From the NCBI GenBank assembly GCA_036723975.1, contig DAIMGJ010000009.1, positions 28,176 to 92,175 on the forward strand: a stretch of 64,000 nucleotides of DNA, in the 5' to 3' direction. The notes beneath the pieces were generated by a model. It did not search any database, was not told the DNA's origin, and worked only from the letters and a program-made list of their open reading frames with translations. Every line of letters starts with the position of its first letter. Positions within the stretch are counted from its first letter, which is position 1. Of the stretch, positions 17,747 through 23,753 are shown piece after piece. The position numbers were made by a program, and so were the translations under genes. The DNA is from JAILEN01 sp036723975 (GTDB lineage: Bacteria > Bacillota > Clostridia > Lachnospirales > Lachnospiraceae).

Positions 17747-18740
17747 AATGAAATTTAAATGGAAAAGATGGTTTCTTTCTTTCGCATTTTTTATTTTTGC
17801 AACGGTTTGTGCCAATAAGACGGTACATGCCGAAGAGTATGAATCCCTTGACCGAATTCGTGATTACGAGGTACAGGTTGATGTAAGGGATGATGGTTCC
17901 TGTGATTTGACCTATCACATAGAATGGGAAGTGTTGGACAGTGAATCTGAGGGGCCTTTGACCTGGATTAAGGTTGGAATCCCAAACTGTTTTGCCAATG
18001 ATTTTAAGGCTCTTTCCGACAATATTGATCAGATTTATTACTACTCTGAAGGCGATGAAGACTTTGTGAGACTGGATTTGGACAGATCGTATAAATCCGG
18101 TGAAGTCCTGTATTTGGATTTTACGTTTCATCAAATGAATCTGTTTGATATGTATTCAGAAGACGTGGAATATGATTTTACACCGGGATGGTTCCCGGAC
18201 ACACCGGTGGACAAACTTGTTGTTCGCTGGAATGCAGAAAACGTCAAAAAGGTATCCGATGGGGCCGAACTGGTAGATGACTACTATGTGTGGACCGATA
18301 CGGAAGGCGGCTATTATGTCACTATGGATGTTTGCGTAACCTACGATATCGATCAGTATGACTACTTGGCAGGTAACGTCTCAGAGGAAGATTATGATGA
18401 CTTTGAATATGCCGGACTGTATTATATAGATAATAAAGTCGTATCGATTCTTTTACTAGTTCTTCCTCTTGGCGGAGCAGCAGTGATTTGTTTGCTTATG
18501 CTGGTATTTAAATCGCTTCGCTCAGATGGATATGATGAAAAAAGAGGTCTTGGTTCTTTGTATTACCAGGGTCAGCAAAGCAGCTACGGTAGAGGCCGAT
18601 ATTATGGAGGCAGCGGCTGTGCCTGTGCTTGTGCCTGTGCCTGTGCTTGTGCCGGTGGAGGACGAGCAGGATGCTCGAGAAAAGATTTTTACGGAACAAA
18701 ACTTTATACGAAAGATATTTACAATGCATTAGAACAATAA
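17736..18740 (+). CDS. Membrane protein with cytoplasmic Cys-Ala repeat tail, probable rSAM substrate
   Basis: A 334-residue protein. A signal peptide (to about residue 32, VHAEE) is followed by a ~200-residue acidic extracellular domain of DUF2207-like beta style, one membrane helix (about 230-255) and a cytoplasmic tail. The tail has a Ser/Tyr/Gly-rich linker, six Cys-Ala repeats (residues 295-306), GGGRAGC and a basic-aromatic end (SRKDFYGTKLY). By topology the repeats are inside the cell, where the overlapping radical SAM enzyme acts. AAGGAGG lies before the ATG. Thioether or other crosslinks in the repeat are my inference. A terminator follows directly. Confidence 0.8.
   Translation: MNHKMKFKWKRWFLSFAFFIFATVCANKTVHAEEYESLDRIRDYEVQVDVRDDGSCDLTYHIEWEVLDSESEGPLTWIKVGIPNCFANDFKALSDNIDQIYYYSEGDEDFVRLDLDRSYKSGEVLYLDFTFHQMNLFDMYSEDVEYDFTPGWFPDTPVDKLVVRWNAENVKKVSDGAELVDDYYVWTDTEGGYYVTMDVCVTYDIDQYDYLAGNVSEEDYDDFEYAGLYYIDNKVVSILLLVLPLGGAAVICLLMLVFKSLRSDGYDEKRGLGSLYYQGQQSSYGRGRYYGGSGCACACACACACAGGGRAGCSRKDFYGTKLYTKDIYNALEQ
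18618..18653 (+). repeat. Six TGT-GCN codon repeats (Cys-Ala)
   Basis: Six tandem 6-bp units (TGTGCC or TGTGCT) encode Cys-Ala six times in the tail of the membrane protein. The third-position C/T variation shows that the repeat is maintained at protein level rather than being only recent slippage. Confidence 0.95.
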
Positions 18741-18778
18741 AAAAGAAGGATTCCTTTTTAAAGGAATCCTTCTTTTTT
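18741..18778 (+). terminator. Rho-independent terminator
   Basis: A long stem built on GAAGGATTCCTTT/AAAGGAATCCTTC with A-run and T-run flanks ends the radical SAM operon. The same GAAGGATTCC hairpin recurs at 19835 after the Fic gene. Confidence 0.85.
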
Positions 18779-18783
18779 GGAAG

Positions 18784-18825
18784 AGCTAGCGACGGGAATC
18801 GAACCCGTGACCTCCTCACTACCAA
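18784..18825 (-). repeat. attL-like tRNA-Thr 3' fragment
   Basis: These 42 bp are identical to 22603-22644. They hold the T arm, variable loop and 3' half of the anticodon arm of tRNA-Thr on the minus strand. The sequence diverges right after the anticodon loop, so it cannot make a tRNA. Confidence 0.9.
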
Positions 18826-18915
18826 CGTCACTTTGGTAGTTGAAAATGCCTAGTAGTAACTGTGTAGAAAAATGATTTGCATTCGCTTGGAAAAGATCTT
18901 TTATAATTTTAATTG

Positions 18916-18932
18916 ATACCAAATTTTGGTAT
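18916..18932. promoter_or_regulatory. Operator-like palindrome at the antitoxin-Fic promoter
   Basis: ATACCAAA-T-TTTGGTAT is a perfect 8-bp inverted repeat whose right arm overlaps a TATAAT -10 box (18930-18935). It lies about 40 bp before the antitoxin start and could be bound by a repressor, perhaps the toxin-antitoxin complex. Confidence 0.5.
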
Positions 18933-18971
18933 AATATTACTGTAGATTTACATGCAATGGAGGTAAATGCT

Positions 18972-19148
18972 ATGACGAATTCAGAAGCATGGGATTATGC
19001 GATTGGGTTAATCAAAGTAGATGGATTAGAGCCTACCGAAGATTTTAAGAAATATATTGAATTAGAGAAAAAGGGCGAAATAACGATGGAAGATGCCAAA
19101 AGGTATCTTGATAAAAAATACAAAATGAAGGAACCTGCAAATGCGTGA
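18972..19148 (+). CDS. VbhA-like antitoxin of Fic toxin
   Basis: A 58-residue protein matching the VbhA antitoxin family: two helices with a central GLEPTEDF turn, then an ITMEDAKRYLDKKY helix. VbhA-type antitoxins insert an inhibitory helix into the Fic ATP pocket through an (S/T)xxxE(G/N) motif. Here the aligned segment is LIKVDG, with Leu for Ser/Thr and Asp for the inhibitory Glu, so inhibition may be altered. I start at 18972 (GGAGGT seven bases upstream), not at the ATG at 18957 that precedes the ribosome site. It overlaps the Fic gene by 8 nt. Confidence 0.8.
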   Translation: MTNSEAWDYAIGLIKVDGLEPTEDFKKYIELEKKGEITMEDAKRYLDKKYKMKEPANA

Positions 19149-19758
19149 TCCATATTTATACGAAGATGTATCCGTCTTAAAGAATAAGATGGACATAAAA
19201 ACGCAGAGCGAATTGGATGATGCGGAAGCAGATTATGTTGTATTCCGATTAAAAGAATTGGCCTTGAATCCTCTTGATGGTGATTATCACACCGGTCATT
19301 TCTTAAAGATGCATGAGTATATTTTTCAGGATATATATGAATGGGCTGGCTCACCGAGAAGTATTTTGATCTATAAAGAAGAGGATGTACTGGGTGGTAT
19401 GTCGGTAGAGTATTCTGATCCGTTTGATATAGTTAACGATTTACACCATGCGTTAAGCGATATGAGAAATAAAGATTGGAAAGTGATGAATCGTGATGTG
19501 CTTACGAAGGAGTTCTGCGATTCGCTGGCAAAGTTGTGGAGGATTCATCCGTTTCGAGAAGGAAATACCAGAACAGTGATAACATTTTGTTGCCAATATA
19601 TTGAAACTAACGGTATTTCAATTAATCGAAAACTTTTTGAAGAACATGCGAGATATGTGAGAACAGCACTTGTTGCATATAATGCATATTTTGCGGATGG
19701 AAGTGATTTCTCAAAGAGGGAATATTTAGAAAGAATCGTTGGAGATGCTTTACGGTAA
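19141..19758 (+). CDS. Fic-domain protein adenylyltransferase (toxin)
   Basis: A 205-residue Fic protein. The active-site motif is HPFREGNTR beginning at H136, with the canonical HxFxxGNxR residues, the His serving as base and the Asp/Glu position as Glu. The family AMPylates target proteins such as DNA gyrase and topoisomerase IV when not inhibited. No inhibitory helix is seen within the protein, consistent with class I, in which the antitoxin is a separate gene. The start codon lies inside the antitoxin gene, giving translational coupling. A terminator follows at 19835. Confidence 0.9.
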   Translation: MRDPYLYEDVSVLKNKMDIKTQSELDDAEADYVVFRLKELALNPLDGDYHTGHFLKMHEYIFQDIYEWAGSPRSILIYKEEDVLGGMSVEYSDPFDIVNDLHHALSDMRNKDWKVMNRDVLTKEFCDSLAKLWRIHPFREGNTRTVITFCCQYIETNGISINRKLFEEHARYVRTALVAYNAYFADGSDFSKREYLERIVGDALR

Positions 19759-19834
19759 TCGATAAGTATATATCCGATTGAGTTGAAAGCAAAAGAGAAT
19801 TGAAAGTGGCTTGGAAATAAGTCAAATTATTATT

Positions 19835-19867
19835 AGAAGGATTCCTTCAAAAGGAATCCTTCTTTTG
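19835..19867 (+). terminator. Rho-independent terminator
   Basis: A 13-bp perfect stem (19835-19847 with 19851-19863), 3-nt loop and T-run end the antitoxin-Fic operon. Its core is the same as the 18741 hairpin. Confidence 0.85.
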
Positions 19868-19929
19868 TTATTATGGTCAGTGGGGTTATAAAAAATAGAA
19901 ATAATTATAACTTTACTTATGGAGGGAAT

Positions 19930-20499
19930 ATGTTTTACCACGCGTCATCCGTTGAGGGGATTGAAGAGTTAGAACCAAGGGTTTCAAATCATGAAATCCC
20001 ATTGGTTTATTTTTCAAAGAAGAGAGAAAATGTACTTGTCTATTTAAGCAATGCGGTTGAAAAATATTGTAAAGATACCGGATTTAAGTATGAAGGTAGA
20101 TGGCAAAAATGGGGACCGTATGGATTTAACCAAGATGGAAATTTGCGAATAGAAGAATACTATCCGAATATGCTAGAACAGACATATAAAGGTGTGTCGG
20201 GATATATTTACAGTGCAAATGAGGTGACAGATTCCGGATTTGAATTGCAGATACCGGATGCGGTTACAAGCAGTGTACCGGTTCCGGTTTCTGATGCAGA
20301 ATTTGTTCCGGATGCATATAAAGCCATTATGGAAGCAGAAGCGCAGGGGAAAATCACCATTGTACGTTATGAAGATATGCCGGAAAAAATGAGGGCGTGG
20401 ATAGGGAGAATTATTCCTGAAGAATATAAAGAGGCAACAGATCATCCGGAGTATCGATATTTCCTTAAGGAAAACTTCCCTGACATAATAAAAGAGTGA
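19930..20499 (+). CDS. Uncharacterised protein, possible ADP-ribosyltransferase-like N-terminus
   Basis: A 189-residue soluble protein that I do not recognise by name. The start is set by GGAGGGAAT before ATG 19930; the longer frame upstream lacks a ribosome site. The N-terminus reads FYHASSVEGIEELEPR, then PLVYFSKKREN and VLVYLSNAVEKY. A YHAS/LEPR/VYFS series recalls the first strands of ADP-ribosyltransferase-fold toxins, but no catalytic Glu can be assigned and the match is only suggestive. It sits alone between the Fic terminator and a convergent gene inside the island. Confidence 0.65.
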   Translation: MFYHASSVEGIEELEPRVSNHEIPLVYFSKKRENVLVYLSNAVEKYCKDTGFKYEGRWQKWGPYGFNQDGNLRIEEYYPNMLEQTYKGVSGYIYSANEVTDSGFELQIPDAVTSSVPVPVSDAEFVPDAYKAIMEAEAQGKITIVRYEDMPEKMRAWIGRIIPEEYKEATDHPEYRYFLKENFPDIIKE

Positions 20500-20550
20500 C
20501 AAATCGGGATTTGACGCTCCGTCAAACTGAAATTTTCACTTCTACCTAGT

Positions 20551-21204
20551 TTATATAGAAAGGTCAATGTATGCTCCTGTTACACCAGACCCCAAACTCA
20601 TTACTTTCATAGAAGAAAAATCGACACCTGATGAATCAATTTCTACTATGTTTTCTTTTTGAGCACTTGAAAATTCTTGTGAACCTTCACCAATTGCAAG
20701 TGCTGCTTCATTTGACGCATCACCAAGCTCTTTCATTTTAGCTTTATGTGCTTGTTCCTCTTTTTCATCCCACTGTGAAGCATGGTGTTTTCGTTCTGCT
20801 TGTTTAGCCCTTAATTGAGCCATTGATTGAGCCATTTTAGCCGATTGATATAAATCTTTATCATATTCTTGCAGTTTTCTCTCATCACTCGCAGGTACAG
20901 TATCTCCATTTGCCATAGCTCTATAAACAGCCATAACTTTCGCATTATCTTTAGCTATCTTTTCATTTGCAGCATCTTGTGTTTTCTGTGCCGCTATTTC
21001 TGCCTTTTGTTGAAGCATTTCAGTATGCTCGCCACGGTCTTTTACCAACTGCTTACTAGCTTTCTCCGTAAGAACCAGCACATCTTCTTCATTCGATAAC
21101 ACAACCTCTTTTCCAGTTGCATCCTGTACCTTCGTTCCTTTCGGAACACGATATGCTTCATATGTATGTAGATACCCTGACATATTTGAATCAATTTTGC
21201 TCAT
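20551..21204 (-). CDS. Uncharacterised charged helical protein
   Basis: A 217-residue protein of no known family. A small N-terminal domain (HTYEAYRVPKGTKVQDATGKEVVL, about residues 12-45) precedes a long Ala/Lys/Glu/Gln-rich coiled-coil-like region (50-165) and a short C-terminal segment ending GVTGAYIDLSI. No signal peptide or membrane helix. AAGGAGGATTCGTATT precedes the ATG. It is transcribed divergently from the gene at 21434; a TTGACG-CTC-CGTCAA hairpin at 20512 lies between its end and the convergent gene. Confidence 0.7.
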   Translation of the reverse strand: MSKIDSNMSGYLHTYEAYRVPKGTKVQDATGKEVVLSNEEDVLVLTEKASKQLVKDRGEHTEMLQQKAEIAAQKTQDAANEKIAKDNAKVMAVYRAMANGDTVPASDERKLQEYDKDLYQSAKMAQSMAQLRAKQAERKHHASQWDEKEEQAHKAKMKELGDASNEAALAIGEGSQEFSSAQKENIVEIDSSGVDFSSMKVMSLGSGVTGAYIDLSI

Positions 21205-21433
21205 AATACGAATCCTCCTTGAATTAATCTAAAGAAATCCGTTTCTATATCTGTAATATCGGCACTTTAAATCCAAAAGATAATAGTGCGTCAAATTCAA
21301 ATTTGTAGGGTGTTTTGCTTTATCCCTATAAAATTTTTTACATTACATGCCGATATACACTTTGAAAAATAAATATTTTGGCAATGGATCGCACTTATTT
21401 CAATGGAATGACGTTGGGATAGGTGCTTTTTTT

Positions 21434-22471
21434 ATGAAGGTGGCAAAGAATAATATGAGTACAATTGCAGTTTTAAGCTCACTACGTATTGATGCGGCAA
21501 CATGTGTTAGAAACCCTGAAAAAGCAAATAGTACCGAAAGATATGCGTCTTTTTCGAAGGTGTTAGAAGGAGAACAGAAAAAATGTCCATATGGTGGTAT
21601 GGCAGAGGATGGCCTGATTGAGTATAACGGGGTAACTTTTGTTTGCGATTATAAGTCAAATTCCATTTGCTTGGGAGATATGTCTAAACCGAACGACGTA
21701 TTATGTATTAGCCTTCCAAGCGGAGGACATTTAAAGGTTAATGTAAATAACTTTGGAGAATTATCAAACGCTGCCGGTATGTTTTCGGCGACTGATCTTG
21801 CGGCTATTATGAGGGCGATAGCACAGTATAATCATTACACACGTAAAGTAAGGGAAGCCGAGGATGAAGAGATTGAAACCGTAGAAGAAAATGCCGAGCA
21901 TGCTGCGGAAGTTTCAAGTGATAATAAGGCGAATTTCAGTAACGCACTTAAGAACTACCAAGAATCTCATAAATTATCAGCACAGGAATTAAAAGAGGAA
22001 AAAGATTGGCGTGATATGTCAAGCGAAGAGTGGGACAAGATGATGGAAGGCGTTGATAATTATCTTGAGGCTTTTAGAGAAAAGTTACGTGAAATGAAAG
22101 AAATGCAAGAAGAAGCAGCGCAGAAAGCTGCTTTAGAGGCGGATTCCGGAATGAAGACATTGGCATCATCAGCGGCAGCTCTAGCTGTGGCAAATGGGTT
22201 TGATTCCGGATCATCTGTAAATAACACAGAAAGCCAAGATGTTCTCGTTGAAGATGTTACAGATCGAGAGAAGAATTGGACCAAGACATTAAAAACGGAT
22301 AATCAATCTATTCTTATGACAGCAAAAGAAGCACAAAAAATGGAACGCAATGCTATGGCAGAAATCCAGGAAATACAATTAAACGGAGTAACCACTGCAA
22401 AAGTATCTGTTGATGTTGTGATTTCTAAGTATATGAGAAACTTGGGAGATGATTCGAGAAACAACTCGTAG
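21434..22471 (+). CDS. Uncharacterised protein with acidic coiled-coil middle
   Basis: A roughly 345-residue protein of no known family. The N-terminal part (to about residue 140) has CPYGGMAEDGLIEYNGVTF and CISLPSGGHLKVNVN, suggesting a small beta domain; the rest is acidic and helical (EDEEIETVEENAEH, REMKEMQEEAAQKAALEA). The start is uncertain: the frame is open from 21347, and ATG codons at 21434 and 21455 have weak ribosome sites (TAGGTG and AAGGTGG). It faces the gene at 20551; the two may work together. The 21205-21433 region between them is AT-rich without a clear promoter. Confidence 0.65.
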   Translation: MKVAKNNMSTIAVLSSLRIDAATCVRNPEKANSTERYASFSKVLEGEQKKCPYGGMAEDGLIEYNGVTFVCDYKSNSICLGDMSKPNDVLCISLPSGGHLKVNVNNFGELSNAAGMFSATDLAAIMRAIAQYNHYTRKVREAEDEEIETVEENAEHAAEVSSDNKANFSNALKNYQESHKLSAQELKEEKDWRDMSSEEWDKMMEGVDNYLEAFREKLREMKEMQEEAAQKAALEADSGMKTLASSAAALAVANGFDSGSSVNNTESQDVLVEDVTDREKNWTKTLKTDNQSILMTAKEAQKMERNAMAEIQEIQLNGVTTAKVSVDVVISKYMRNLGDDSRNNS

Positions 22472-22503
22472 AATTACTGCGTAATTCTACTTCGTCGTGG
22501 CTG
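22468..22503 (+). other. Two short hairpins after the island gene
   Basis: A 10-bp stem GTAGAATTAC/GTAATTCTAC (22468-22490) overlaps the stop of the preceding gene, and a CGTGGC/GCCACG stem follows (about 22496-22511). Neither has a T-run. Confidence 0.5.
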
Positions 22504-22523
22504 TCGCCACGACTTTGCCCAAC

Positions 22524-22568
22524 AAAAAAATGCTTCCTTTGCAAATAAATTTGCAGGAAGCATTTCTT
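22524..22568. terminator. Bidirectional terminator between island gene and tRNA-Thr
   Basis: A long imperfect stem AAATGCTTCC...GGAAGCATTT with inner TGCAAA/TTTGCA pairing has A-run and T-rich flanks on both sides. It can end the plus-strand gene and the minus-strand tRNA-Thr transcript. Confidence 0.7.
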
Positions 22569-22602
22569 TATTGTGCTACGTTGTTTCTCGTAGCTTTTCG
22601 CA

Positions 22603-22644
22603 AGCTAGCGACGGGAATCGAACCCGTGACCTCCTCACTACCAA
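22603..22644 (-). repeat. attR-like direct repeat inside tRNA-Thr
   Basis: These 42 bp are identical to 18784-18825 and end at the 5' side of the anticodon loop, a common tyrosine-recombinase crossover site. Confidence 0.9.
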
Positions 22645-22675
22645 TGAGGTGCGCTACCGACTGTGCCACGCCAGC
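22603..22675 (-). tRNA. tRNA-Thr (anticodon GGT)
   Basis: A full cloverleaf on the minus strand: acceptor GCTGGCG/CGCTAGC with one G-U pair, D arm, anticodon stem CCTCA/TGAGG with loop TTGGTAG giving anticodon GGT, and a T arm with GTTCGATTC. Its 3' 42 nt form the right direct repeat of the island. Confidence 0.95.
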
Positions 22676-22757
22676 TTGTCTGATGCGTCATTTGACGCCG
22701 ACTTAACGAATATACTATATGCGACTACATAAGTCAAGAGAAAAATCAGAATTATTT

Positions 22758-22784
22758 AAGGAGATGCAAAGTGCATCTCCTTTT
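22758..22784. terminator. Hairpin downstream of the transglycosylase gene
   Basis: An 11-bp perfect stem (22758-22768 with 22772-22782) and 3-nt loop, followed by TTTT on the plus strand and a weaker AT-rich run on the minus strand. It probably ends the minus-strand gene that stops at 22788. Confidence 0.6.
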
Positions 22785-22787
22785 GTG

Positions 22788-23624
22788 TTATTTATACTCG
22801 CTCATAGTTGTTGTCAGTGCCCTGGAGGCTGCGGAAAGCATTTGCTCGTAGGCGGTGGAAACATCGCCGGACTCCACGCTTAACTCGTTTTGAAATTCCT
22901 TTAAAAACAGTGCATAGCTTTCGTGATTGGAAAACTCTGAAAGAGATGTTTCCAAAGAGGAAGCAATCTCAGTGTAGTTGGTGGTGGAAGAAGAGGCGAT
23001 GTCCTTTTCTACAGGGATCGTAACTCCTTCTTCATAGTAACTAAGAACCTTTTGTACATAGTTTTGTGTCTCAGTAAAAGGAGGAATGCCTCCGTACTTT
23101 TTTACATTTCCGCTTCCGGCGTTATATGCGGCCAATGCAAGGGATTTATCTCCGTCATATTTTGCCAATAGTCCGGAAAGCATTTTGGCTCCTCCCATAA
23201 TGTTGTCGTAGGCATTATAGGGGTTTTTCACATCCAAAGCCTCAGCGGAGGAGGGCATAAGCTGCATAATACCCATGGCGCCGGCAGAAGATCTTGCGCT
23301 TGGATTAAAGTTTGATTCTGCTTTTGCAACAGCTTTTAAAAACTCTAAGTCGACTCCGTAGGTGTCCGCTGCCTGTTGAAAAATCTGGGATAAGGTCATT
23401 TCACCTGTGGTTTGGCTTTCTTTTTGGACTTTTTCGGATGCAATATGATTCGCCGCATTCGTAAGCATTGCCGCAAAAGGATCGGAAGATGCTGCCGAAG
23501 AAGATTCTACCGAAGAAGATTCTACCGCAGACTGCGGCTGCTCCTCAGATACTCCTTCTGCAGCTTTTGGAGCCATATATTCTGTTAATAAATATTTGTC
23601 ATCTGTTTCGATTGTTAATCTCAT
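22788..23624 (-). CDS. Lytic transglycosylase (SLT domain)
   Basis: A 278-residue protein. The C-terminal SLT domain has AVAKAESNFNP with the catalytic Glu, SSAGAMGIMQLMPSSA and ALAAYNAGSGNV, the three family motifs of Slt70-type murein lytic transglycosylases (goose-lysozyme fold). The first ~90 residues are Ser/Glu-rich and low-complexity, with no clear signal peptide, so export may use another route (for example the flagellar type III path, as for rod-type hydrolases). GAGGAGAATCCT precedes the ATG. It cleaves peptidoglycan glycan strands. Confidence 0.88.
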   Translation of the reverse strand: MRLTIETDDKYLLTEYMAPKAAEGVSEEQPQSAVESSSVESSSAASSDPFAAMLTNAANHIASEKVQKESQTTGEMTLSQIFQQAADTYGVDLEFLKAVAKAESNFNPSARSSAGAMGIMQLMPSSAEALDVKNPYNAYDNIMGGAKMLSGLLAKYDGDKSLALAAYNAGSGNVKKYGGIPPFTETQNYVQKVLSYYEEGVTIPVEKDIASSSTTNYTEIASSLETSLSEFSNHESYALFLKEFQNELSVESGDVSTAYEQMLSAASRALTTTMSEYK

Positions 23625-23678
23625 AGGATTCTCCTCGGAGCCATTATATCAGAATTATCGTCACAAGTAACGGAAATG

Positions 23679-23707
23679 TTTACTTTTGTTAAGAAATTAT
23701 CTATAAT
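23679..23707 (+). promoter_or_regulatory. Sigma-70 promoter of the hybrid kinase gene
   Basis: TTTACT (23679-23684) and TATAAT (23702-23707) are separated by 17 bp, about 47 bp before the kinase ATG. Confidence 0.6.
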
Positions 23708-23753
23708 AAAATGGATTGAAAAAACGTGATGGTTTTTCAGTGGGGAAGTTGAT

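Larger units (their letters stand above)
18784..22675. mobile_element. tRNA-Thr-bounded genomic island without integrase
   Basis: A 42-bp perfect direct repeat (18784-18825 and 22603-22644) brackets 3.8 kb. The right copy is the 3' part of an intact tRNA-Thr gene from the discriminator base to the anticodon loop; the left copy is an orphan tRNA fragment. This is the footprint of site-specific integration in the anticodon loop. Cargo: an antitoxin-Fic pair, an uncharacterised 189-aa protein and two divergent charged proteins. No recombinase gene is present, so it is either a decayed element or one moved in trans. Confidence 0.75.

Noticed and set aside
20512..22697. Recurring TTTGACGC/GCGTCAAA motif in the island
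   Set aside because: It appears at several places (20512, 20706, 21290, 22684) but with no fixed relation to starts, and some copies lie in coding sequence; too short to call a regulatory site.
22497..22706. Plus-strand 69-residue frame over tRNA-Thr
   Set aside because: It is antisense to the tRNA and the terminator.
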